From an uncultured Microbacterium sp. (lineage in GTDB: Bacteria > Actinomycetota > Actinomycetes > Actinomycetales > Microbacteriaceae), in assembly GCA_913774845.1 (NCBI GenBank), contig CAJYJO010000047.1, positions 1-41,512 of the forward strand: a DNA stretch of 41,512 bases. The letters run 5' to 3'. Every line of letters begins with the position of its first letter. Within the stretch, counting starts at the first letter, position 1. Shown piece after piece: positions 34,617-41,512 of the stretch. Made by a program: the position numbers and the translations under genes. The notes beneath the pieces were generated by a model. That model had not been told where the DNA came from. It saw only the letters and a list, made by a program, of their open reading frames with translations, and did not search any database.

Positions 34617-35186
34617 TCAGGGCGTATCGCGGTCGGCGCCCGACCAGAGGTCGCCGCACTCGACGAAGTCGGCGCCCCGCGCGATGAGGTAGGGACGGGC
34701 GCCGGTGTCGCCCCGGACCGTCGCGGACAACGGCTCCCAGTGCGTGCGTCCGAGCAGCACCGGATGACCGGGGACCCCGCGGTAGGTCGCCTGGGAGAGG
34801 GCGTCGGGATGGGCGCGGCGGGCGATCCGGGCGATCGCCGCGGCGGGGACGTCGGGGGTGTCGACGGGGAGAACGACCGCCGCGGTGGACGGGCCGGATG
34901 CCAGGGCCGCGAGCCCCGCCCGCAGCGACGCCGCCAGACCCGACGCCCAGTCCTCGACGCGGACGATCGCGGTTCCGTCGGGGACGAGCGTCGCCGCTTC
35001 GTCGGCCGCGGCGCCCAGCGCGACCGTGACGTCGCGGCATCCTCCCTCGACGAGCGCGCGGATGGCCAGGACGAGCCACGGTGCGCCCGCGGGGGTGCGC
35101 GCGAGGGCCTTCGGGCCGCCGTAGCGGCGCCCGGCGCCGGCGGCCAGCACGAGCCCCGACGCGGCGGCGACGGGTCCGGCGGGCAT
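34617..35186 (-). CDS. MobA/MocA-like nucleotidyltransferase, 189 aa
   Basis: A GT-A fold NTP transferase. The signature LAAGAGRRYGGPKA occurs near residues 14-27 and the metal-binding Asp in 'VVLPVDTPDVP'. This subfamily includes MocA, which adds CMP to the molybdenum cofactor of xanthine-dehydrogenase-type enzymes, and it is often encoded beside xdhC. Here it is divergent from xdhC by 51 bases, which supports a molybdenum hydroxylase maturation role, although no hydroxylase is in the window. ATG 35186 is chosen; GTG 35192 is an equally possible start. Confidence 0.85.
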   Translation of the reverse strand: MPAGPVAAASGLVLAAGAGRRYGGPKALARTPAGAPWLVLAIRALVEGGCRDVTVALGAAADEAATLVPDGTAIVRVEDWASGLAASLRAGLAALASGPSTAAVVLPVDTPDVPAAAIARIARRAHPDALSQATYRGVPGHPVLLGRTHWEPLSATVRGDTGARPYLIARGADFVECGDLWSGADRDTP

Positions 35187-35224
35187 GGTCACGACAGCGT
35201 AGCGTGCGCGAAACACGTACGGAC

Positions 35225-35230
35225 TACCGT
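35225..35230 (+). promoter_or_regulatory. -10 element TACCGT for the xdhC operon, leaderless type
   Basis: TACCGT ends seven bases before the ATG at 35238, with no ribosome-binding site between. Confidence 0.5.
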
Positions 35231-35237
35231 CGCCCCC

Positions 35238-36215
35238 ATGCTCGAACTGGCCGCCGATCTGCTGCCGCTGCTCGACGCGAGGACCCCCGTCGCGGCCGTG
35301 ACGGTGACCCGGGTGGTGCGCAGCGCCCCGCGCGGCGTCGGGGCGACCCTGGCGGTGACGCGCGGTGCGCGGGTGATCGGGTCGATCTCAGGCGGGTGCG
35401 TCGAGAACGACGCCGTCATGCTCGGACTCGACGCGTTGCGGACGGGCTCCGTGCGGCGCGCCCGCTTCGGCTTCACCGACGACGGAACCGTGACGCCCAT
35501 CGCGGCGGGTCTCGCGTGCGGGGGCGCGGTGGACGTCGTCGCGTACCGGGTCGAGGAGGCGGCGCGACCCGCTCTCGAGGCCGCGCGGGACGGACGCGCG
35601 ACGACCCTCCGGCTCGAACTGGACGGGGAGGCGCTCGTCCTCGAGCGAACCGCCGCCGCGCGCCTGATCATCCTCGGTGCGGGTGAGCACGCCGCCGCGC
35701 TGTGCCGGTTGGGAGCCGCGGCCGGTTTCGCGGTGACCGTCTGCGACGAGTGGGCGCTGCTGGCCACGCCTGAGCGGTTCCCCGAGGCTCGGGAGGTGGT
35801 GGTGGCGACCCCGCACGAGTATCTCGCTTCGCTCGCCGACCCTGACGAGCGCACGGCGGTGTGCGTCCTGACCCACGACGAACGTCTCGACGTGCCCGCG
35901 CTGCGGGTCGCGCTGCGCTCCGCAGCCGGCTTCGTCGGCGCGATGGGGGCGCGGGCCACCGTCGCGCGGCGGGCGGCGCTGTTGCGCGCCGCCGGGGTGA
36001 CGGATGCCGAGCTCTCGCGGTTGCATTCGCCCCTGGGCCTGGATCTGGGCGGCGCGAGCGCCGAGGAGACGGCCCTGTCGGTGATCGCGGAGATCGTGGC
36101 ATCCCGGAACGACGCCGACGCCCGTCCGCTGCGTGAGCGGGGCGGCACGCGGTTGCACGCGGTGGTCGGTCCGAGGCCGGCCGAGGCGGGCTCATGCGCG
36201 GTGAGGAGCGCGTGA
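35238..36215 (+). CDS. xdhC: XdhC/CoxI-family protein, 325 aa
   Basis: XdhC binds molybdenum cofactor, directs its sulfuration and inserts it into xanthine dehydrogenase. The XdhC_CoxI N-terminal domain is complete ('RSAPRGVGATLAVTRGARV', 'GSISGGCVENDAV' with the conserved Cys near residue 55), and the Rossmann-like C-terminal domain starts at 'LIILGAGEHAAALC' and ends with 'LHSPLGLDLGGASAEETALSVIAE'. It is first in an operon with the amidohydrolase, regulator and reductase. The target molybdoenzyme is not encoded here, so the operon may serve an enzyme elsewhere. Confidence 0.9.
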   Translation: MLELAADLLPLLDARTPVAAVTVTRVVRSAPRGVGATLAVTRGARVIGSISGGCVENDAVMLGLDALRTGSVRRARFGFTDDGTVTPIAAGLACGGAVDVVAYRVEEAARPALEAARDGRATTLRLELDGEALVLERTAAARLIILGAGEHAAALCRLGAAAGFAVTVCDEWALLATPERFPEAREVVVATPHEYLASLADPDERTAVCVLTHDERLDVPALRVALRSAAGFVGAMGARATVARRAALLRAAGVTDAELSRLHSPLGLDLGGASAEETALSVIAEIVASRNDADARPLRERGGTRLHAVVGPRPAEAGSCAVRSA

Positions 36216-37510
36216 GCGTCGTCGTCGTGCGCGGCGCCGTGGCGGTCGTCGAGAGCGCCGGTCGGGTGCGCGAGGGCGACGTGGTCATCGTCGACGGCGT
36301 GGTCGCGGAGTCCGCCGACACGACGGGTGCGCGGATCGTGGACGCCACCGGCTGCGTCGTCACGGCGGGACTCGTCAACGCGCACCATCATCTGTTGCAG
36401 ACGGCGTTCCGAACCCTTCCGGGGACGCGCGGCATCCCGATGCGGGAGTGGCTCCCGGCGATGGCGGCCGCGTACGACGAGGCAGCGGTCGATGCGGAGC
36501 TGACCGGTCTCGCCGCGCGGGCCGGTCTCGCCGAGGCGCTGCTGTGCGGGGTCACGACCGTGGCCGACCACCACCTGACCTGGCCGAGCGGGGCGGACAC
36601 GGTCGCGATGGCGCGGGCCGCGGCGGAGGCCGCGTCGGACCTCGGCTCGCGGCTGGTCTTCGTGCGCGGTGCCGCGCGGGACGACCCCCAGGAGGCCGCG
36701 ACCTCCGCCGAGGCCGTCGTCGCCGCGCTCGTGCCGGGACGACCCGGCGGGGTGTCGGGTGACGGGATGCTGCAGGTCGCGGTCGGGCCGGCGGGAGTGC
36801 ACAGCGACCCGCGGGAGACGTTCGCGCTGCTCGGAGAGGTCGCGGCGCGGCACGGTCTGCGGCGGCGGACGCAGGCGAACGAGGTCGTCGACGTCGAGAT
36901 CGCCCTCGAGCGGTACGGTCGTCGGCCCCTCGATCTGCTGGCGGAGTGGGGCTGGCTCGCCCCGGACGTCACGCTCGCCCATCTCTGCGACGTCACCGCC
37001 GACGAGATCGCGCGGGTCGCGGCGTCCGGGGCGTCGGCGACGCACGCTCCCGGATGCGACGTGCCCATGGGCTGGGGGGTCGCACCCGTCCGCCGTCTTC
37101 TCGACGCCGGCGTCGCGGTCGGCCTCGGGACCAGCGGGGGCGGCAGCAACGACGCGGGACATCTGCTGGCCGACGCGCGTCTGGCGATGCAGGTGTCGGC
37201 GCTGGTGGGGCCGCAGCTGGCGGCATCCGAGGTTCTGGCGATGGCGAGCGAGGGGTCGGCCGACGGTCTGGGTCGGTCGGAGCTCGGTCGCCTCGCGCCC
37301 GGGTCGGCGGGCGATGTCTGCCTGTGGGATGTCTCGGGCGTCGCGGACGCCGGGGTGGCCGATCCGATCGCCGGATTGTTGTGGGCGGCGCCGGGGCGGC
37401 GTGCGCGCACCGTCCTGGTCGGCGGGCGGGTGGTCGTCGAAGACGGGCGTCTGGTGACCGCCGATGAGGCCGAGGTCGTCGCGCGGCTGTTCGAGAGGGT
37501 GGCACGATGA
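36212..37510 (+). CDS. Amidohydrolase (guanine/8-oxoguanine deaminase-like) with altered metal site, 432 aa
   Basis: An ATZ/TRZ-type amidohydrolase with the outer beta-sandwich, the barrel, and the terminal 'RTVLVGGRVVVEDGRL' strand. The first metal motif 'NAHHH' is intact (His58, His60). The motif that normally reads HLAE is here QANE (Gln221, Glu224), the LAH histidine is kept (His257), and the ligand normally found as Asp in GTDG or GVDG is Ser308 in 'GLGTSGGGSND'. Two of four usual metal ligands are therefore missing. GTG 36212 overlaps the xdhC stop by four bases, as do the later junctions; ATG 36194 is an alternative. It may be a variant deaminase or a non-catalytic relative. Confidence 0.85.
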   Translation: MSVVVVRGAVAVVESAGRVREGDVVIVDGVVAESADTTGARIVDATGCVVTAGLVNAHHHLLQTAFRTLPGTRGIPMREWLPAMAAAYDEAAVDAELTGLAARAGLAEALLCGVTTVADHHLTWPSGADTVAMARAAAEAASDLGSRLVFVRGAARDDPQEAATSAEAVVAALVPGRPGGVSGDGMLQVAVGPAGVHSDPRETFALLGEVAARHGLRRRTQANEVVDVEIALERYGRRPLDLLAEWGWLAPDVTLAHLCDVTADEIARVAASGASATHAPGCDVPMGWGVAPVRRLLDAGVAVGLGTSGGGSNDAGHLLADARLAMQVSALVGPQLAASEVLAMASEGSADGLGRSELGRLAPGSAGDVCLWDVSGVADAGVADPIAGLLWAAPGRRARTVLVGGRVVVEDGRLVTADEAEVVARLFERVAR

Positions 37511-38127
37511 CGTCCATGGCACCAGCGATCCCGGCTCCCACCAGCGACGAGCGGCTCGGCGCGCACCTGCGGGGGTTGCGCAAGGCGCGGGGCCTCACAC
37601 TCACGCAGCTCGCCGAGGCCGCCGAGCTGTCGCATCCCTTCCTCAGCCAGCTGGAGCGGGGGCTCGCGCGTCCGAGCATGGCCAGCCTCGAGCGTCTCGC
37701 GCGGGCGCTCGGGACGAGTCGGGTCGAGCTGATCGCCGGTTCGGAACCGCCGCGGCACGACCATGATGCCGAACCGTCGTTCGTCCTCGCCGGGGACGGA
37801 GTGGTCGGTCCCTTCGCGGAGGGGACGGCGCGTCTTCTCGTGGAGGGTCGGCGTCGGTTCGAGCCGATGGAGTTCACGGGCGCGAACGCCGAACCGGGCG
37901 ATCACTACGTGCACGCGGAGGACGAGTTCCTCACCGTGCTGGAGGGGTCGATCGTGGTGTCGTTCGGTCCGTTCGGGGAACGCACGATGGTCGTGGGCGA
38001 TTCGGTGTACTGCCGTTCCGGGGTGCCGCACCGCTGGCATTCGCCCGACGGGACGCCCTATCGCCTGCTCATCGTGAAGGAGACCGTGCACGGAGGCGCG
38101 GACGAGGCCGTCGAAGGAGAGACATGA
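37507..38127 (+). CDS. XRE-cupin transcriptional regulator, 206 aa
   Basis: A two-domain regulator: an XRE helix-turn-helix at about residues 19-74 ('LRKARGLTLTQLAEAAELSH', then 'SQLERGLARPSMASLERLAR') and a C-terminal cupin ('DHYVHAEDEFLTVLEGSIVV', 'GDSVYCRSGVPHRW') with His residues for a ligand or metal. Regulators of this build sense small molecules and control the operon they sit in. The ATGA overlaps with both neighbours make it part of the xdhC operon. Confidence 0.9.
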   Translation: MTSMAPAIPAPTSDERLGAHLRGLRKARGLTLTQLAEAAELSHPFLSQLERGLARPSMASLERLARALGTSRVELIAGSEPPRHDHDAEPSFVLAGDGVVGPFAEGTARLLVEGRRRFEPMEFTGANAEPGDHYVHAEDEFLTVLEGSIVVSFGPFGERTMVVGDSVYCRSGVPHRWHSPDGTPYRLLIVKETVHGGADEAVEGET

Positions 38128-39071
38128 GCGCGGGTGTGACGTTCGAGGCCGTGGTGCGGACGCGGCGGGATGCCGCTGACGGCGTCGTCGTGCTCGATCT
38201 CGAGCGCGCGAGCGGGGTGCTCCCCCACTGGTCGCCCGGGGCGCACATCGATGTCGTGCTGCCCGGAGGCATCGAACGGCAGTACTCGCTGTGCGGGTCG
38301 CCGACCGAGCGCGGAACGTGGCGCATCGGCGTGCTGCGTGAACGCGAGGGTTCGGTCTGGCTGCACGAGAACGCGCACGTCGGTGCGACCCTACGGGTGC
38401 GGGGGCCGTCCAACCACTTCCTGTTCGCGCCGACGGCGGGACGGTCGTCGATCTTCGTCGCCGGGGGCATCGGGATCACGCCGATCAGGCCCATGATCGA
38501 AGCCGCCGAGGCGGCGGGGACGCCGTGGACGCTGCTGTACGTCGGTCGCTCACGCTCCACGATGGCGTTCGTGGAGGATCTCACGACGCGGTACGACGAA
38601 CGCGTGGAGATCTACGCCGCCGACGAGGGTCGCCGACTCGATGTCGCGGCGCGTCTCGGCACGCCGATCGGGCGCGCGGTCGTGTACGCGTGCGGTCCCG
38701 CGCGCCTGCTGGAAGCGGTGGATGCCGCGATGTCGGGCTGGCCGCGAGGGAGTCTGCACGTCGAGCGGTTCGAGGCGAAGGTGCTGGGTCCGCCGGTGTG
38801 GGCCGAACCGTTCGAGGTGGACCTGATGATGTCGGGCCTGACCGTGACGGTGCCGCCCGAGCGGTCGATCCTCGACGTGGTGGAGGAGCACGGTGTCGTC
38901 GTGCCCTCCAGCTGTCGCGTCGGAACGTGCGGCACCTGCGAGGTCGCCGTGATCGACGGGGAGATCGAGCATCGCGATTCCGTGCTGTCTCCGGAGGAGC
39001 AGGATGCCAACCGCACGATGATGCCGTGCGTGTCGCGCGCCGCGTGCGAGCGGATCACGCTGGAGTTGTGA
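38124..39071 (+). CDS. Phthalate dioxygenase reductase-type flavoprotein (PDR/VanB), 315 aa
   Basis: This reductase carries electrons from NAD(P)H through FMN to a 2Fe-2S centre. In order: FMN domain with 'RQYSLCG' near residues 53-59, nucleotide domain with 'GGIGITPIRPMI' and 'YACGPA', and a C-terminal plant-type ferredoxin with Cys264, Cys269, Cys272 and Cys302, the complete CX4CX2CX29C pattern. Such proteins normally feed a Rieske oxygenase, but none is encoded here. The start overlaps the regulator stop by four bases. The partner enzyme is unknown. Confidence 0.92.
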   Translation: MSAGVTFEAVVRTRRDAADGVVVLDLERASGVLPHWSPGAHIDVVLPGGIERQYSLCGSPTERGTWRIGVLREREGSVWLHENAHVGATLRVRGPSNHFLFAPTAGRSSIFVAGGIGITPIRPMIEAAEAAGTPWTLLYVGRSRSTMAFVEDLTTRYDERVEIYAADEGRRLDVAARLGTPIGRAVVYACGPARLLEAVDAAMSGWPRGSLHVERFEAKVLGPPVWAEPFEVDLMMSGLTVTVPPERSILDVVEEHGVVVPSSCRVGTCGTCEVAVIDGEIEHRDSVLSPEEQDANRTMMPCVSRAACERITLEL

Positions 39072-39097
39072 ATCACGCCAGCGGAGACGACTCGGGG

Positions 39098-39406
39098 ATG
39101 CGCGATGGCTCCGAGATCGTCTGCCTATGCGGGAGTGCGCGATTCGCCGATGAGTTCCGCGCGGTGGCACAGGCTTTCGCCCTCACCGGCGTCATCGTCG
39201 TCGCGCCCGCTGAACTCGAACACCCACCGACGACGGAGGAGAAGGCCGTCCTCGACGCGCTCCATCTGAGGAAGATCGACCTGGCCGATCGGGTGCTGGT
39301 TGTGAACCCGGGCGGCTATCTCGGCGAATCCACGCGGAGGGAGATTGCGTACGCCCGCTCCCGCGGCAAGCCGGTCCAGTTCACGGGGCCGTCGCCGGAG
39401 GGCTGA
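39098..39406 (+). CDS. Nucleoside 2-deoxyribosyltransferase-like protein, 102 aa
   Basis: A small Rossmann-like protein: 'VCLCGSARFADEFRAVAQAF' opens the fold, and 'LHLRKIDLADRVLVVNPGGYLGESTRREIAYARSRGKPV' segments (about residues 54-94) are typical of a widespread nucleoside 2-deoxyribosyltransferase-superfamily group. Most members are uncharacterised; nucleotide or nucleoside hydrolysis is plausible. ATG 39098 is taken as the start; GTG 39068, which overlaps the reductase stop (GTGA), would add ten residues and couple it to the operon. The nucleoside link fits a purine-related operon but is only suggestive. Confidence 0.8.
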   Translation: MRDGSEIVCLCGSARFADEFRAVAQAFALTGVIVVAPAELEHPPTTEEKAVLDALHLRKIDLADRVLVVNPGGYLGESTRREIAYARSRGKPVQFTGPSPEG

Positions 39407-39470
39407 CGGCGCGGGTTCCGGCTCGGCCGCCGGCCGGGGCATGTCGGGCGTGCAGCCGGTGAGCCGATGT

Positions 39471-39788
39471 GGCGCGCTGCTCGAACACGGTCGTGCAAGG
39501 TCGGGAAGCCGGCGTGGCGCGCTTACCGAACACGGTCGTGCACGACCGGAGAGTTGGCGTGGCGCGCTGCTCGAACACGGTCGCGCAAGGTCGGGAAGTC
39601 GACATGGCGCGCTTACCGAACATGATCAAGCACGGTCGATGAGTTGGCGTGGCGCGCTCACCGAACACGGTCGTGCACGACCGGGGAGTTGGCGTGGCGC
39701 GCTCACCGAGCGCGGCTACCGTGCGCAGTCGGCGAGCCGACATGGTGCGCTGAACGAACACCGTGGTGCACACCGCGAGCCGGCCCGG
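39471..39788. repeat. 45-bp tandem repeat array, seven units
   Basis: Units start at 39471, 39516, 39561, 39606, 39651, 39696 and 39744. Each begins GGCGCGCT followed by CGAACACGG or a variant. Six are 45 bp; the sixth is 48 bp. Two unit types alternate at first (39471+39516 resembles 39561+39606), giving a 90-bp higher-order pattern. Several units contain CGGTCGTGCACGACCG, a perfect 16-bp palindrome (for example 39533-39548). One frame on each strand stays open, with a 15-residue period, but neither product resembles a known protein. The array fills most of the 538-bp gap between 39406 and 39945; nothing is recognisable in 39789-39944. Confidence 0.85.
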
Positions 39789-39944
39789 GGCTTCGCTTCC
39801 ATCCGACCCCCGGCAGAAGGCGGGCGGCGGCGGAAGTCGCTGCGCATCGGCGGGTCGTGCGCCCGCGCGTGGTGCGCGGGTCGTCCGGCGGAACGGGACC
39901 TCGACTCGAGGGAAGGAACGGGAACGTCGCGATGAGAGCCCCCC

Positions 39945-41512
39945 CTAGAAGGGTGCGGGTTCTCGATCCTGAGGGCGGGGCGGCGTCGGTGGGTCGTCGG
40001 TCGTGAATCGCACGGCCGGTGAGTATGGGAGTGGGTGGTCGGTGTAGACCCGGCCGGTGGGGGAGGTGAACTCGATCACCCCGCCGGGGAGTTGTTTCAC
40101 CTGCCACCGGGTGAATTGTTTCTGGGTGTGGTGTCTCTGGCAGAAGTGGCAGAGGTTGCACACGTGGGTTTTGCCGCCGAGGGCGTAGTCGAGGTTATGG
40201 TCCACTTCGCAGCGCACGGCGGGGGCGGTGCAGCCGGGCCACCGGCAGTGCCGGTCGCGGGCACGGAGGTATCGGTCGATCGCCGCGGTCCGTTGGTAGG
40301 TGTCGGTGCAGAGCACGGCCCCGGTGACGGGGTTTGTCACCACGCGGTCCCAGGGCACCCTTGTCGCTTCGGCGAGGTGTCGGGCGGTGTCGATGTCGAT
40401 GGGTCCGTGTCCGACGAGTTCGGCGGGGTCGATGTTCTCCCGCGCCGGGTCGAGAACCGACAGCGCCGGGACGACGACCTGCACCCGGGCTCGGATCGCG
40501 CCGAGGGTGCCGGGTCCGTCGTCAGCGCGGGTGGGGTCGGCATCGGGAGCGGCGGTGAGGAGGAGGTCGGCGAGGATGTCCGCCCGCACCTGGTCGGCGG
40601 TTCGAGGATCGGCTGCGGCTACGGCTGCGCCCGCGACTGCGCCTACGCCGGGGGTTGCGGCGGCGGCTGCGCTCGCTCCCGCACCCTGGGTCGCGCTCGC
40701 GCTTGCGGCTGCACCTGCGCCTGGGGCTGCGGCTGCGCCCGCAGCTGCACCTGCGCCTGAGCCGGGGGCTGCGCCTGCGCCTACGCCGGGGCCCGCAGCC
40801 GCGCCAGCGCCTGGGGTGGCGGCGGCGACCGCGTCGCGCTCCAGCCCGTCGACGGCGCCGAGAAGCTCACGTTCGAGCCGTTCCTCGGAACCGTCACCGA
40901 CGCGGTCGATCCCGAACGCGGCCCCGCTGACGACCGGCCGCCCCGAACCGGACGACGACGTCCCCTTGGCGCCCGCCGAGACCGGCGAGCCGGGCTCATC
41001 CCGCGCATCGATCAGCGCCCGCGACTGCTGCGTCAACCGGTCGTAGATCCCCACCGCCAACACCGTCGGCAAAGTGGCGATGAGATCCGACATCCCGTTC
41101 TCACCCCGCACCACCCGGACGCAGCGTTGCTCACGCCCGCGTTGATGCCGTTCCGTGATCGTCGTCGGCTGCAACCGCTCCGCCAACGTCGCCAACCGTG
41201 CCCGCAGCCGCCCCGGGCTCAACCCTCCGCCGTGGCGACGGCGAGCACGTCGAACTCCCCACGCTTGTCGACAGGCACCGGGGTGCCGGCATCCATGATC
41301 GCCTGCACATGAGCCCGGGAGAGTGCGCCCGCCTCCCACGCGTCGACCGTCGCCGGGAGATGATCCACAAGAGCCAGCGCCTTCACGATCTGCGCCTGCA
41401 CCGACCGATCCGACAGGCACTCCGCGGCCGCGATCTCGGACGCGACCTCGCGAAGCGCCATCTCCGCCGCCCGCGACGATGCCCGCTGCCCCGCCAGGGC
41501 GTCGAGGGCCAG
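39945..41512 (-). pseudogene. DUF222/HNH endonuclease-like gene, frameshifted and cut by the window edge
   Basis: The C-terminal part carries an HNH nuclease domain ('CRWPGCTAPAVRCEVDHN', then 'CNLCHFCQRHHTQKQ'), the hallmark of DUF222/HNH proteins abundant in actinobacteria, often linked to mobile DNA. The N-terminal DUF222 region is read in a different frame: 'AEMALREVASEIAAAECLSD' to 'EFDVLAVATAEG' stops at 41219-41221, while 'LSPGRLRARLATLAERL' continues in the other frame. One extra G in the GGAGGG at about 41223-41228 would join them. Between the domains is a long Ala/Gly/Pro-rich segment (about 40605-40845). The gene enters from beyond 41512. It is a pseudogene unless the shift is an assembly error. 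Confidence 0.75.

Noticed and set aside
39471-39788. CRISPR array
   Set aside because: The 45-bp units are adjacent with no unique spacers, and no cas genes are present.
39441-39935. Plus-strand open frame through the 45-bp repeats as a real repeat protein
   Set aside because: It has no convincing ribosome site, the sequence after the repeats is Arg-rich and unstructured, and an equally long frame exists on the other strand. Kept only as a finding about the repeat.

Overview
The window is a gene-dense, very GC-rich segment of an actinobacterial chromosome. Codon use, short intergenic gaps, frequent GTG starts, apparently leaderless promoters and the gene families (sterol-carrier-like protein beside purD, DUF222/HNH protein, BCCT transporter, CebR-type sugar control) point to Microbacteriaceae, most likely Microbacterium. 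That assignment is an inference; no rRNA or marker gene is present. I saw no rRNA, tRNA, CRISPR array, insertion sequence, integrase or phage gene.

Layout. (1) 1-4.2 kb: two small hypothetical genes, a sterol-carrier-like gene, purD and a methyltransferase, with copies of a roughly 70-bp dispersed palindromic repeat in the gaps. (2) 4.2-6.4 kb: a PadR regulator and a DHA2-type MFS exporter, translationally coupled and preceded by an 18-bp perfect palindrome. (3) 6.5-13.2 kb: a ketose locus on the minus strand (binding lipoprotein, permease, ATPase, two paralogous ketose 3-epimerase-like enzymes, FrcK-like kinase) with a divergent ROK regulator. (4) 13.2-17.4 kb: BCCT transporter, purC and an NCS2 uracil/xanthine permease. 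(5) 17.5-24.1 kb: a fructo-oligosaccharide locus (LacI regulator with twin operators, CUT1 ABC importer, cytoplasmic GH32/68-like hydrolase, PfkB fructokinase). (6) 24.1-26.3 kb: a broken ankyrin-repeat gene and nhaA. (7) 26.4-32.4 kb: a cellobiose locus, cebE-cebF-cebG-bgl(GH1)-cebR, with three CebR-type operators upstream. (8) 32.5-34.5 kb: purS-purQ and a 2-hydroxyacid dehydrogenase. (9) 34.6-39.4 kb: a MobA-like transferase divergent from a tightly overlapping operon of xdhC, an amidohydrolase with altered metal ligands, an XRE-cupin regulator, a phthalate-dioxygenase-reductase-type flavoprotein and a small deoxyribosyltransferase-like protein. (10) 39.4-41.5 kb: a 45-bp tandem repeat array and a frameshifted DUF222/HNH gene running off the right edge.

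How it fits together. De novo purine genes (purD, purC, purS, purQ) form a scattered backbone, separated by three sugar-uptake cassettes. Each cassette has its own importer, intracellular enzymes and dedicated repressor, and in each the binding-protein gene is followed by an RNA hairpin before the permease gene, a layout expected to give more binding protein than permease. The least explained part is the xdhC-to-reductase operon: maturation factors and a reductase are present, but no molybdenum hydroxylase or Rieske oxygenase partner is in the window, and its amidohydrolase lacks two usual metal ligands.
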